NCBI RefSeq assembly: GCF_000307775.2
Contig: NZ_KK020677.1
Coordinates: forward strand, 360,625-424,624
Length of the DNA stretch: 64,000 nt
DNA from: Stutzerimonas stutzeri KOS6
Lineage (GTDB): Bacteria; Pseudomonadota; Gammaproteobacteria; Pseudomonadales; Pseudomonadaceae
Reading direction: 5' to 3'
In this document: positions 45,665-54,796 of the stretch, piece after piece
Layout of the letters: every line of letters starts with the position of its first letter
Position numbering within the stretch: position 1 is the stretch's first letter
Made by a program: the position numbers and the translations under genes
The notes under the pieces: model-generated
Database searches by the model: none
What the model was told of the DNA's origin: nothing
The model's input: the letters and a program-made list of their open reading frames with translations, nothing else

Positions 45665-47099
45665 CGCTGCTGGCGAGCCCAATACCCAGTCTCTGCGCCT
45701 GGCCAATCGGCACGGATTGATTGCCGGCGCTACCGGTACTGGCAAGACCGTGACCTTGCAGCGCCTGGCCGAACAGTTCAGCGATGCCGGCGTGGCGGTC
45801 TTCGCCGCCGACATCAAGGGTGATCTCTGCGGCCTGGGCGCGCCGGGCACGCCGCAGGGTAAAGTTGCCGAGCGTATCGCCAGCATGCCCTGGCTGGATC
45901 ATCAGCCGCAGGGCTATCCAGTCACTCTGTGGGACGTGCACGGACGCAGTGGCCACCCACTGAGAACTACGTTGAGCGAGATGGGGCCGTTGTTGCTTGG
46001 CAATCTTCTGCAGCTTACGGACAGCCAGCAGTCGGCTTTGTACGCAGCCTTCAAGGTGGCGGACCAGCAGGGTCTGCTATTGCTCGATCTGAAGGATCTC
46101 AAGGCATTGCTCGCGTATATCAGGGCAGAGCCTCACGTGCTCGGCGAGGATGGCGCGCTGTTCACCGGCACGTCGTCCCAGGCGTTGCTGCGGCGCCTGG
46201 CTACTCTGGAACAGCAAGGCGCCGAAGCCCTCTTCGGCGAGCCCGCACTGCTGCTCGAGGATCTTTTTCAGCCGGGTGCCGATGGGCGTGGCCCCATCCA
46301 TCTGCTCGACGCGCGCATGCTGGTACACGAGGCACCGAAGGTATATGCGACCTTCCTGCTGTGGCTGCTTGCCGAGCTGTTCGAGCAGTTGCCTGAGCGC
46401 GGGGATGCCGACCAGCCGGTACTCGCGCTATTTTTCGATGAGGCCCATCTGTTGTTCGGTGACACACCCAAGGTGTTGCAGGATCGACTGGTACAGGTCG
46501 TGCGGTTGATTCGTTCGAAGGGGGTGGGCGTCTATTTCGTGACCCAGTCGCCTGCCGATCTGCCCGATCAGGTACTGGCACAGCTGGGGTTGCGAATCCA
46601 GCACGGCTTGCGCGCATATACCGTCAAGGAGCAGAAAGCGCTGCGTTCGGTAGCTGATGGCTTCCGTGCAAATCCGGATTTCGTGACGCTGGATGCCCTG
46701 ACCCAGCTAGGCATCGGCGAAGCGCTGGTTGGTGGGCTGGAGGAAAACGGCACCCCGGCGATGGTCCGGCGTGTGGCGATTGCACCGCCGCAGTCGCGAA
46801 TGGGGCCCCTGAGCGAAGCCGAGCGTGCCGCTCTCGTTGCACGTTCCGCTCTTCGGGAACGCTACGGCAGTCCTGTCGATCGCGAGTCGGCATACGAAAT
46901 GTTGAACGCGAGAGCGAGGCAGACCGCAAAACCGCGCAAGACGGACGAAGAGCTTCGGCGGGAAGATAGCCGCGACGATAGTGATCTGGGCGCGCTGGCC
47001 GGGCGGGTGATGAAAAGTGCACTGAACCATGCGGCCAGCCAATTGGGGCGGCAGCTTGCCAGAGGCTTGCTGGGCTCTCTGCTTGGCGGCAAGCGCTAG
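45627..47099 (+). CDS. HerA/YjgR-like ATPase (DUF853)
   Basis: A 490-residue P-loop ATPase of the HerA-FtsK class. Walker A is GATGTGKT (34-41), Walker B LALFFDEAHLLFGD, and the arginine-finger region includes VRLIRSKGVGVYFVTQSP. Bacterial members without NurA are often called YjgR; their role is unknown, though the fold is a DNA- or protein-translocating hexamer. C-terminal basic/helical tail SALNHAASQLGRQLARGLLGSLLGG could contact membrane. GGGAGG lies before the ATG. Confidence 0.9.
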   Translation: MKTLIDRLVLGADAAGEPNTQSLRLANRHGLIAGATGTGKTVTLQRLAEQFSDAGVAVFAADIKGDLCGLGAPGTPQGKVAERIASMPWLDHQPQGYPVTLWDVHGRSGHPLRTTLSEMGPLLLGNLLQLTDSQQSALYAAFKVADQQGLLLLDLKDLKALLAYIRAEPHVLGEDGALFTGTSSQALLRRLATLEQQGAEALFGEPALLLEDLFQPGADGRGPIHLLDARMLVHEAPKVYATFLLWLLAELFEQLPERGDADQPVLALFFDEAHLLFGDTPKVLQDRLVQVVRLIRSKGVGVYFVTQSPADLPDQVLAQLGLRIQHGLRAYTVKEQKALRSVADGFRANPDFVTLDALTQLGIGEALVGGLEENGTPAMVRRVAIAPPQSRMGPLSEAERAALVARSALRERYGSPVDRESAYEMLNARARQTAKPRKTDEELRREDSRDDSDLGALAGRVMKSALNHAASQLGRQLARGLLGSLLGGKR

Positions 47100-47187
47100 G
47101 TTGGCGTGATCGCTCAACTATCGGTGCGGGTCTTCAGCTTGGCGGGCAGAGCCGTTAACAGATGCGGCTGAACGGCTGGGCTTGTTC

Positions 47188-47433
47188 CTAGGCCGGACTT
47201 TCAAGGTCGGAACGTTTGTCCTGCTCAAGCTTCTGCAGTTCCTGCTGGAACACCTGATCAACCAGCGAAGGCTTTTTCCGCCATGGCTTGCGCTCGGGTT
47301 CACGCTCGGCGGCATAAGTGGTTACTTCGCCGCCGTAAATATTTGTAAAGCGCTGTGCCTGGCGCTCAAGTTCGGCGCGTAATTCGTCTTTTGTCACGTA
47401 GGAAACCTTGAGTTGAAGTGTGGGTAATTGCAC
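47188..47433 (-). CDS. Conserved small basic/acidic protein of unknown function
   Basis: An 81-residue protein starting with GTG. The sequence is well-behaved: LQLKVSYVTKDELRAELERQAQRFTNIYGGEV, a Lys/Arg-rich centre (ERKPWRKKPSL) and a Gln/Glu-rich helix. I recall similar proteins in other pseudomonads, with no function. It is convergent with the HerA-like gene. A 7-bp palindrome spans its start codon. Confidence 0.65.
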   Translation of the reverse strand: MQLPTLQLKVSYVTKDELRAELERQAQRFTNIYGGEVTTYAAEREPERKPWRKKPSLVDQVFQQELQKLEQDKRSDLESPA

Positions 47434-47447
47434 GCAGGCCGCGTGCA
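47429..47447. promoter_or_regulatory. Palindrome across the start codon of the 81-residue protein gene
   Basis: TGCACGC-AGGCC-GCGTGCA, a perfect 7-bp inverted repeat that includes the GTG start. It could be an operator or fold in mRNA to mask the start. Confidence 0.4.
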
Positions 47448-47717
47448 GCTGTATTCGAAGTTAACCGAGACAGTGTCATGCCCGCTGTTTCAGGATATGA
47501 CGCCAGTTCGATTGAAAGGTTTACGCAAAGTCCGAGCTGGCTCAAAAAGCGAGGCGTAGTTCAAGAATCGAGGGATTTTGCGCGGTGTGGGCACGCAGGA
47601 GTTACATGGTCGTGCGACACGCTGGAAGTATGCACCCTTTCCGTCTATCCGAGCCAGCGTGGCTGAAAAGAAAAGCCCGCGCATATGCGCGGGCTTTCCG
47701 GTCGTCGCTGCTGCCGA
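47434..47717. other. Gap between the 81-residue protein gene and algA
   Basis: Several short frames overlap here but none shows a ribosome site with plausible composition. The only clear element is the algA terminator at 47672-47697. Confidence 0.5.
47672..47697 (-). terminator. Rho-independent terminator of the GDP-mannose enzyme gene
   Basis: AAAGCCCGCGCA and TGCGCGGGCTTT form a 12-bp perfect palindrome with the central TA; on the minus strand it is followed by CTTTTCTTTT. Confidence 0.88.
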
Positions 47718-49163
47718 TCAACGAGCCACTTTGGCCTCGTTACTCTGCTCGGCGCGTCCATATACGTCATCGAAACGTTCGATGTCATCTTCTCCGAGAT
47801 AACTACCTGACTGCACTTCGATGATTTCCAGCGGGATCTTGCCAGGGTTGGCCAGGCGATGTACCGAGGTGATCGGAATATAGGTCGACTGGTTTTCGGT
47901 GAGCAGGAACGTCTTCTCGTTGCAGGTGACATGGGCGGTTCCCGATACCACGATCCAGTGTTCCGCACGGTGATGGTGCATCTGCAGAGAGAGACTGGCA
48001 CCGGGGTTGACGCAGATACGCTTGACCTGGAAGCGCCCGCCCATGTCGACCGAGTCGTACCAGCCCCACGGCCGGTATACGGCGCAGTGGTTCCTGGTTT
48101 CGCTACGGTCCTGGGCGTCGAGCTTGCTGACCAGCTTCTTGACGTCCTGTACCCGGTCCTTGTGGGCGACCATCATAGCGTCCTTGGTTTCCACCACGAC
48201 GATATCGTCCAGGCCCAGTACGGTGACCAGCTTGCCGTTACCGTGAACCAGGCAGTTGCGCGAATCTTCGGCGATCACGTCGCCCTTCAGGACGTTGCCG
48301 TCCTGGTCTTTGTCATGCACGTCCCAGATCGAGGCCCAGGAACCGACGTCGCTCCAGCCGGCGGACATTGGAACCACGCAGGCGAGCTGCGTCTTTTCCA
48401 TGACGGCATAGTCGATGGAGTTGTCCGGGCAGCAGGCGAAGGTAGCGGGATCGATCAGTATTTCTTCGCCGTTCTTCACGCTGCGCTCAAGGGCCAGCGA
48501 GCAAGTGTCGTAGATATCCGGATCGTGCTTCTTCAGTTCTTCCAGGAAGACGCTGGCGCGGAACAAGAACATGCCGCTGTTCCAGAAGTAGTCGCCTGAA
48601 TCCACATAGCTCTGGGCGCGCGCCTCGTCCGGCTTTTCGACGAACTGCGCCACACGCTTGATGCCTTCCGGCAGTCCGGCGCTGGCCTCCTGGCTGCCTT
48701 TGATATAGCCATAACCGGTTTCGGGGCGAGTCGGCGGTACACCGAAAAGCACCATTTCGCCGTTTTCGGCGGCATTCGTTGCCAGCGCCAGCGAGCGCTG
48801 GAAGGCCTTCTGGTCCTCCATCACATGGTCTGCCGGCAGTACCAGCAGCAGTTCGTCGCGACCCTCTTCGACCAGCTTCATGGCTGCGATCGCAATGGCC
48901 GGTGCAGTATTGCGACCGAACGGCTCCAGAAGCAGGCCCTGAACGCCAAGCTTGCGCGCCGCCAGTTGGTCCTTGACGATGAAGCGGTGATCCTTGTTGC
49001 ACACCAGCAACGGCTGTTGCATGCCTTCGAAGGCCAGTCGTTCGACTGTCTGCTGGAACAGCGTTTGTTCGCCGGTAAGTGCGAGGAATTGCTTGGGGAA
49101 CGACTTGCGGGATAGGGGCCACAGCCTGGAGCCGCTACCACCTGAAAGAATAACCGGGATCAT
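47718..49163 (-). CDS. algA: Mannose-1-phosphate guanylyltransferase / mannose-6-phosphate isomerase
   Basis: A 481-residue bifunctional enzyme of the GDP-mannose pathway (AlgA/PslB/WbpW group). The N-terminal nucleotidyltransferase has GGSGSRLWPLSRKSFPKQF (8-26) and FVEKPDE; the C-terminal type II isomerase is a cupin with metal ligands in QMHHHRAEHW. It stands alone rather than inside an alginate or Psl operon, so the product could feed alginate, Psl-like polysaccharide or LPS; the exact paralogue cannot be settled. CAGGAGAAGC precedes the ATG. Confidence 0.92.
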   Translation of the reverse strand: MIPVILSGGSGSRLWPLSRKSFPKQFLALTGEQTLFQQTVERLAFEGMQQPLLVCNKDHRFIVKDQLAARKLGVQGLLLEPFGRNTAPAIAIAAMKLVEEGRDELLLVLPADHVMEDQKAFQRSLALATNAAENGEMVLFGVPPTRPETGYGYIKGSQEASAGLPEGIKRVAQFVEKPDEARAQSYVDSGDYFWNSGMFLFRASVFLEELKKHDPDIYDTCSLALERSVKNGEEILIDPATFACCPDNSIDYAVMEKTQLACVVPMSAGWSDVGSWASIWDVHDKDQDGNVLKGDVIAEDSRNCLVHGNGKLVTVLGLDDIVVVETKDAMMVAHKDRVQDVKKLVSKLDAQDRSETRNHCAVYRPWGWYDSVDMGGRFQVKRICVNPGASLSLQMHHHRAEHWIVVSGTAHVTCNEKTFLLTENQSTYIPITSVHRLANPGKIPLEIIEVQSGSYLGEDDIERFDDVYGRAEQSNEAKVAR

Positions 49164-49955
49164 ATTGCTTCTCCTGAATCGTTTCGAAGGTCGTTCTGCT
49201 TGTTCGCTGGCTCAGCCATACGGCGGCGCCCTGGATCGTCATGCTGCTGATGGGAATCGCCGGTGGGCCGGAACGAAATCCACACGGTCCCGAAGCACTG
49301 CATCGGGATTGGAAAGCTGCTGTCGATTGATCGATGGTTTCGCGGCGCCGGTAAGGCCGGATGCGCCTGTTGTGCAGTGCCAGTCAGATGAACCCGTGTC
49401 GTATGCCTGTGACCGGCGGGCGACAAGAGGCGGTTGCCGTCGTCGTCGCGAGCGCTGCGGGGTATCCGCTGTCTTTCGGATAGGGGCGGTGCATGTGCAT
49501 GGCCGTAACCCTCTGTTCGTGCCTTGCTCGGCGGTTGTCTGCCCAGGCTCCGCATTGGTCCTGGTCGACGCCGCGGCCATTGGCCGGGCATCCGGCAGCG
49601 TCGCTGCGCGGAGTTGCGCTACCGCACAAGCCGCGTTGCGGGCGGGGGCGGAGCGGTTTACAAGATCGATGGCCCGATGCACGTTCATGTGCGACGTCCC
49701 TTTCCACATGGAATTGTCGGTACGCGCTTATGATTGCCAGCCCCGCTCGATAGTTCCCGGGCCGGCTACCGTTGATCGGTGAGTTTTATCGAATGGTTTG
49801 CGCAGCTGAGCGCCGCGCCGGCAAGCATGCGGCCGGCTTGTCTGGAGGCGTGGCGGGAGGGCGGCTGCGACATCGAGCAGAAGCCGTGCGGCGCAGGTGT
49901 GGCTGCAGGGATTCTGGCGGAGCCGCGGGGATTCCGCCGCTCCGCGTTGCGTCGC
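49164..49955. other. 792-base interval without a convincing gene
   Basis: Between algA (leftward) and the end of yaaA. Several overlapping frames on both strands have Arg/Ala/Cys-rich translations and no ribosome site; a 74-codon GTG frame at 49779 runs into yaaA. It may contain the algA promoter, a long leader or a small RNA. No strong hairpin with T-tract was seen. Confidence 0.55.
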
Positions 49956-50735
49956 TTAGTGGTCGGTGGCGTCGCGCAGGAATACCAAGTGGTCGGTGGC
50001 TGAATCGTCCGGACTGTAGCGATAGCCGTGGTAGTCGAAGGCCGGCAACTGATCCGGATTGGCGATACGCTCCTTGATGACCCAGCGCGCCATCAGGCCC
50101 CGGGCTTTCTTCGCGTAAAAGGAAATGATCTTGTACTGGCCGTTCTTCATGTCCTTGAAATCGACATTGATCACCCGCGCATTCAGTGCCTTGCGCTTGA
50201 CTGCACCGAAGTACTCGTTGGAGGCGAGATTGAGAACGACATCGTCTCCCTGCTCGGCGAGGGCCTCGTTCAGCCAGCCGCTGATACGCTCGCCCCAGAA
50301 CGCGTAGAGGTCCTTGCCACGAGGATTGACCAGCTTGGTGCCCATTTCCAGGCGATAGGGCTGCATCAGGTCGAGCGGTCGCAGCAGACCGTAAAGCCCG
50401 GAGAGCATGCGCAGGTGTTGCTGAGCGAACTGCAGGTCGTCCTCGGTGAAGTCATCGGCACTGAGGCCGGTATAGACGTCGCCTTTGAATGCCAGCAGAG
50501 CCTGCTTGGCGTTCTCCGGCGTGAAGTTCGCTGTCCAGCTGCCGTAGCGGGCGACGTTGAGGGCTGCCAGCTTGTCCGAAAGATGCATCAGCTCGCTGAT
50601 CTGCGCCGGCGAGTAGGTCCGCAACAGCTCGATCAGCTGTTGAGAGTGGTCGAGGTATTGCGGCAGGGTGAAGCGCTCGGTTATCGCGGGCGTTTCGTAG
50701 TCGAGTGTCTTGGCTGGGGAAATCACCATCAGCAT
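49956..50735 (-). CDS. yaaA: Peroxide stress protein YaaA
   Basis: A 259-residue protein (DUF328; E. coli YaaA is 258) that binds DNA and limits free iron during hydrogen peroxide stress. Recognisable are [25 protein letters not shown], the block [31 protein letters not shown] and [23 protein letters not shown] precedes the ATG. Confidence 0.94.
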   Translation of the reverse strand: MLMVISPAKTLDYETPAITERFTLPQYLDHSQQLIELLRTYSPAQISELMHLSDKLAALNVARYGSWTANFTPENAKQALLAFKGDVYTGLSADDFTEDDLQFAQQHLRMLSGLYGLLRPLDLMQPYRLEMGTKLVNPRGKDLYAFWGERISGWLNEALAEQGDDVVLNLASNEYFGAVKRKALNARVINVDFKDMKNGQYKIISFYAKKARGLMARWVIKERIANPDQLPAFDYHGYRYSPDDSATDHLVFLRDATDH

Positions 50736-50870
50736 GCGCGGTCTCCTATCTGATGGCGCGATTGTAGGGATACGGCCGGCACAGCTCCAGCTATGGCCAC
50801 CATAGGTTCCGCGGTTGACCTTCCCCGTGTGGCAAGGCGCAAGCTATGACCCTTCGCATCAGGAGTTCGT

Positions 50871-51851
50871 ATGTCCGACTGTAATCATGCGCAATGGCAA
50901 CCACCACACGACTACCGCCCGCTGGAGCGCAGCTCCGAGCGCCAGACATGGGCCGTAGTGATCCTGACCGGACTGACCATGGTGGTGGAAGTCGCCGCCG
51001 GCTACTGGTTCAACTCGATGGCGTTGCTCGCGGATGGCTGGCACATGGCTTCGCACATGGTTGCCATCGGTCTGGCTGCATTGGCCTATCTGCTGGCGCG
51101 ACGCTATGCAGCGGACCATCGCTTCGCGTTCGGAACCTGGAAGATCGAGGTCCTGGCCGGCTTTGCCAGTGCGCTGCTGCTGGTAGTCGTGGCGCTGTTC
51201 ATGATCGGCGAGTCGCTATCGCGGTTCTGGTCGCCGGCGGCGATCGGTTTTGACGAGGCGCTGACCATTGCCGTGATCGGCCTGCTGGTGAACCTGCTGT
51301 CCGCCTGGCTATTGCGCGATCAGCATGATCACGGCCACGGCCACGGCCACGGCCACGGCCACGGTGAACACCGGCACGAGCATGCGCAGGGCGCTGCGGG
51401 CAAGGACCTGAACCGCCACGCCGCCTTCGTTCATGTGCTGACCGATGCACTGACCTCGGTTGCGGCAATCGTTGCCCTGCTGGGTGGCAAGCTCTTCGGG
51501 TGGGGCTGGCTGGACCCGGCCATGGGCATCATCGGTGCGCTGGTGATACTGGCGTGGGCGCGCGGATTGCTGCGCGACACGGCCAAGGCGCTGCTGGACC
51601 GGGAGATGGATGACCCGCTGGTCGACAAGGTGCGCGAGGCGCTGGAGCAGGTGCCCGATACGGAGGTCGCCGACCTGCATCTGTGGCGCGTGGGGCGAGC
51701 GCAATACAGCTGCATCCTGAGTGTCGTCACGCACCAGGCGCACACTGCAGATCGGTACAAGGCCGCGCTGCAGCCTTTTGCGCAGCTGGTCCACATCACC
51801 GCCGAGGTCAATCGTTGCGACGAAAGCGCACACCCGAGTCGCCGACAATAA
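50871..51851 (+). CDS. dmeF: Cation diffusion facilitator (DmeF/CzcD-like)
   Basis: A 326-residue divalent-metal/proton antiporter exporting Co, Ni or Zn. Six membrane helices lie within about 27-255; site A residues occur in LLADGWHMASHM (HxxxD-type, with His replacing an Asp) and HVLTDALTS. A His-rich loop HGHGHGHGHGHGEHRHEH sits between helices 4 and 5, at about 153-172. The HxxxH-like variant and N-terminal HDY/H residues resemble DmeF. AGGAG precedes the ATG. Metal preference is inferred. Confidence 0.88.
   Translation: MSDCNHAQWQPPHDYRPLERSSERQTWAVVILTGLTMVVEVAAGYWFNSMALLADGWHMASHMVAIGLAALAYLLARRYAADHRFAFGTWKIEVLAGFASALLLVVVALFMIGESLSRFWSPAAIGFDEALTIAVIGLLVNLLSAWLLRDQHDHGHGHGHGHGHGEHRHEHAQGAAGKDLNRHAAFVHVLTDALTSVAAIVALLGGKLFGWGWLDPAMGIIGALVILAWARGLLRDTAKALLDREMDDPLVDKVREALEQVPDTEVADLHLWRVGRAQYSCILSVVTHQAHTADRYKAALQPFAQLVHITAEVNRCDESAHPSRRQ
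51330..51365 (+). repeat. Six-base tandem repeat coding the His-rich loop
   Basis: Five perfect copies of CACGGC plus one variant (CACGGT) encode alternating His-Gly. Slippage would add or remove His-Gly pairs without changing frame. Confidence 0.9.
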
Positions 51852-52113
51852 CGTGCATGAAAGCCGCGAGCCAAGGCCCTGTGGTCGGTTCGTGAAAAAA
51901 AGCCGCGCTCAACGGAAAAGTCTTTTGCCTGTCATAACTTTTACGGTATTACCAAGTTCAGACCGCCGGACCCTGCGACACAGGTGGCGGCTCCTGGGTA
52001 GCCCCGAATCCACCGGCTCCCCTCGTCCGCTCACCTGAATCGCATGGCGGTCACTCTGCGGCGGAGCGCTTGCAGCGCTTCGCTTCTGGCCCTAGCTAGA
52101 GAAGGTGATCGGT

Positions 52114-53502
52114 ATGGATGACTACGGCAGACCTCGCGCGACCCAGCCCACGCTATACGTGCTCGACACGAATGTACTGATCCACGATCCCAATGCCTTG
52201 CTGAATTTTCAGGAGCACCAGGTCGCGATTCCCATGACCGTGCTCGAAGAGCTCGATCAACTCAAGACAGGAAAACACAGCGTGGCGGCCGAGTGCCGTC
52301 AGGCTATCCGCCTGATCGACAAGCTGCTGGGCGACGCCACGCCGGAAGAAGTCGAGCAGGGTGTGCCGATCCGGCGGGGCAAGAGCGGGCCGTGCGGCAG
52401 CCTTTCTATTCTGATGAGCAAGCGCGGCGAAACCAGTGCGCTCCCGGAAGACCTGAACGACAACAAGATCATCAATCAGGTCGTCGAGCTCAGCCGGCAG
52501 CGCCCCGACGTGCCGGTAGTACTGGTGACCAAGGACATCAATATGCGCCTGAAGGCGCGTGCCTGCGGCGTGGCTGCGGAGGACTACCACACCGATCAGT
52601 TGGTTGACGATGTGGGCCAGCTGTCGCGGGGCTATCACAGCGTCACCGGGTCGTTCTGGGACCGCGTGAGCAAGGTGGAAACCCATCAGGGCCATGGGCG
52701 CACCTGGCATCGCGTTCAGCTGACGGACAACCTGCCGGCTGTGCATATCAACGAGTTCATCATCGACGAGCAGGGTTTCGTCGGCTGGATCAAGGGCATC
52801 AAGGCCGACGAGCTGCTCTTGCTCGACCTGCATCAGGAGCCGCTGCTGCATCAGGAAGCCTGGGGCTTGCGGCCGCGCGACATCCATCAGGCGCTGGCGC
52901 TGTTTGCCTTGCTCGATCCAGACATCCATCTGGTCAACCTGTCAGGTGCCGCGGGTTCGGGCAAGACCATCCTCGCCCTGGCTGCTGCCATTGAGCAGAC
53001 CGTGGTCAGCAAGCGTTACCGGCGCATCATCGCCACCCGCAGCGTGCAGGGCCTGGACGAGGATATCGGCTTTCTGCCAGGCACCGAGGCGGAAAAGATG
53101 GAGCCCTGGCTCGGTGCGATCACCGATAACCTCGAAGCCCTGCACATGGAGGATGAGAGCACCCACGGCAGCATCGACTACATCCTGCAGAAGGTGCCGC
53201 TGCAGTTCAAATCGCTGAACTACATCCGTGGTCGCAGCTTCCAGCAGAGCCTGATCCTGATCGACGAGTGCCAGAACCTTACCCCCCACCAGATGAAGAC
53301 CATCATCACCCGCGCCGGCAACGGTTCGAAGGTCGTCTGTCTGGGCAACCTGGCGCAGATCGATACGCCTTACCTGTCGGCTACCAGCTCCGGACTGACC
53401 TATCTCACCGAGCGCTTCAAGGACTTCTCCCACGGTGTGCACATCACCCTGCAGGGCGTTCCGCGCTCGGTACTCGCCGAGTACGCCGAAGCGCACATGT
53501 AG
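52114..53502 (+). CDS. PIN-PhoH fusion protein (PhoH2-type RNase/ATPase)
   Basis: A 462-residue cytosolic protein. The N-terminal PIN nuclease domain (about 8-150) starts TLYVLDTNVLIHDPNA with the metal Asp, followed by Glu of VLEELDQLK and VTKDINMRLKA. A C-terminal PhoH ATPase has Walker A GAAGSGKT (278-285) and Walker B LILIDECQNLTPHQMK. PhoH2 proteins unwind and cut RNA, sometimes as toxin-like modules, but there is no antitoxin gene adjacent. A GTG at 52105 is an alternative start. Confidence 0.93.
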   Translation: MDDYGRPRATQPTLYVLDTNVLIHDPNALLNFQEHQVAIPMTVLEELDQLKTGKHSVAAECRQAIRLIDKLLGDATPEEVEQGVPIRRGKSGPCGSLSILMSKRGETSALPEDLNDNKIINQVVELSRQRPDVPVVLVTKDINMRLKARACGVAAEDYHTDQLVDDVGQLSRGYHSVTGSFWDRVSKVETHQGHGRTWHRVQLTDNLPAVHINEFIIDEQGFVGWIKGIKADELLLLDLHQEPLLHQEAWGLRPRDIHQALALFALLDPDIHLVNLSGAAGSGKTILALAAAIEQTVVSKRYRRIIATRSVQGLDEDIGFLPGTEAEKMEPWLGAITDNLEALHMEDESTHGSIDYILQKVPLQFKSLNYIRGRSFQQSLILIDECQNLTPHQMKTIITRAGNGSKVVCLGNLAQIDTPYLSATSSGLTYLTERFKDFSHGVHITLQGVPRSVLAEYAEAHM

Positions 53503-53530
53503 CGAAGTCGAGAAGCCGATAGCAGCGCTT

Positions 53531-53570
53531 GAGGCTGGACGAGAAAGGTGGCTTCATTTCGTCCAGCCTC
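53531..53570. terminator. 12-bp inverted repeat between phoH2 and moaC
   Basis: GAGGCTGGACGA and TCGTCCAGCCTC with a 16-base spacer, 28 bases after the phoH2 stop. It lacks a T-tract, so it is a possible terminator or processing hairpin. Confidence 0.5.
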
Positions 53571-53615
53571 CATCGGTTAGACTGCGCCTGATCCAATGAC
53601 AAATAAGGTTCAGCG

Positions 53616-54086
53616 ATGCTCACCCACCTCGATTCCCAAGGCCGTGCCAGCATGGTCGATGTCACCCACAAGGCCGTCACCGCGCGCGAAGCCGTAGCCG
53701 AGGCCCGCGTGCGGATGCTGCCGCAGACGCTACAGATGATTCAGCAGGGCGGTCATCCCAAGGGCGACGTCTTCGCCGTAGCCCGTATCGCCGGCATCCA
53801 GGCGGCGAAGAAGACCCATGATCTGATTCCGCTGTGTCATCCGTTGCTGCTCACCAGTATCAAGGTCGAACTGGAGGCGGACGGCGAGGATGGCGTCCTG
53901 ATTCGCGCCGCGTGCAAGCTGGCGGGACAGACCGGGGTCGAGATGGAGGCGCTGACTGCGGCCAGTGTCGCGGCGTTGACGATCTACGATATGTGCAAGG
54001 CGGTGGATCGCGGCATGGTGATCGAAGGCGTGCGTTTACTGGAGAAGCTGGGCGGCAAGAGCGGTCATTGGCAGGTGCAGGCATGA
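53616..54086 (+). CDS. moaC: Cyclic pyranopterin monophosphate synthase
   Basis: A 156-residue enzyme converting 3',8-cH2GTP to cPMP, the first molybdopterin intermediate. Diagnostic are [37 protein letters not shown] and [22 protein letters not shown]. First gene of moaC-moaD-moaE, all on one strand; the moaC stop overlaps the moaD start (ATGA). moaA is not in the window. Confidence 0.96.
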   Translation: MLTHLDSQGRASMVDVTHKAVTAREAVAEARVRMLPQTLQMIQQGGHPKGDVFAVARIAGIQAAKKTHDLIPLCHPLLLTSIKVELEADGEDGVLIRAACKLAGQTGVEMEALTAASVAALTIYDMCKAVDRGMVIEGVRLLEKLGGKSGHWQVQA

Positions 54087-54331
54087 TCAACATTCAGTTT
54101 TTCGCCCGTTATCGGGAAACCCTTGGTTCGGACGGCGAGCGCCTGGACTGGGATGCCTCGCTCGCCAGCGTGAATGACGTGCGCCTGCAGCTGCTTGCCC
54201 GTGGCGGTGCCTGGGAGGTGCTCGCCGAGCAGAACCTGATGTGCGCGCGCAATCAGGAGCTTTGCAGTCTCGAGGAGCCGGTCGTCGATGGCGACGAGCT
54301 GGCCTTTTTCCCTACCGTGACCGGAGGCTGA
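54083..54331 (+). CDS. moaD: Molybdopterin synthase small subunit
   Basis: An 82-residue ubiquitin-like sulfur carrier ending in the Gly-Gly tail (FFPTVTGG) that is adenylated and thiocarboxylated, then donates sulfur in the MoaD-MoaE complex. The larger open frame upstream is moaC in another frame. Overlaps moaC by four bases. Confidence 0.94.
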   Translation: MINIQFFARYRETLGSDGERLDWDASLASVNDVRLQLLARGGAWEVLAEQNLMCARNQELCSLEEPVVDGDELAFFPTVTGG

Positions 54332-54333
54332 GC

Positions 54334-54792
54334 ATGAGCGTTCGTGTACAGCAGGCGCCGTTCGATCCCGGTGCCGAGCTCAATGCGCTGCATGCGGCCA
54401 ATCTCGGCATCGGTGCGGTAGCCGGGTTCGTTGGTTACGTGCGCGACTTCAACGACGGGCAGGAAGTTGCCGGCATGTTCCTCGAGCATGCGCCAGGCAT
54501 GACCGAGAAGGCGTTGGCGAAGATTGTCGAGGAGGCCCAACAGCGCTGGCCGCTGCTGCGCCTGGATGTTCTGCACCGCGTCGGTCCGCTGGAGCCTGGC
54601 GAACCCATCGTTTTCGTCGGTGCCGCCAGTGCCCATCGCGATGCGGCCTTCGACGCCTGTCGTTTCGTGATGGATTACCTGAAAACGCGGGCGCCGTTCT
54701 GGAAGAAGGAGAACACCACGTCGGGACCGCGCTGGGTAGAGGGTCGCGCCAGCGATCAGCTGGCGGCCGAACGCTGGCGCGAGGAAGGCTGA
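54334..54792 (+). CDS. moaE: Molybdopterin synthase catalytic subunit
   Basis: A 152-residue subunit joining MoaD thiocarboxylate to cPMP. Motifs are GAVAGFVGYVRDFNDG near 27-42, the HRVGPLEPGEPIVFVGAASAHR stretch and the catalytic lysine block KTRAPFWKKENT. CCGGAGGC precedes the ATG, two bases after the moaD stop. Confidence 0.95.
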   Translation: MSVRVQQAPFDPGAELNALHAANLGIGAVAGFVGYVRDFNDGQEVAGMFLEHAPGMTEKALAKIVEEAQQRWPLLRLDVLHRVGPLEPGEPIVFVGAASAHRDAAFDACRFVMDYLKTRAPFWKKENTTSGPRWVEGRASDQLAAERWREEG

Positions 54793-54796
54793 GCCT

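Noticed and set aside
47434-47717. Several 60-80 codon frames upstream of the algA terminator
   Set aside because: Mutually overlapping on both strands, no ribosome sites, low-quality composition.
49779-50003. 74-codon GTG frame overlapping the end of yaaA
   Set aside because: No ribosome site and its second half is antisense to yaaA; composition rises in Arg and Gly there.
51929-51947. Pho box candidate (CTGTCAT half) upstream of the PIN-PhoH gene
   Set aside because: Only the first seven bases match; the second half-site agrees at about two of seven positions.
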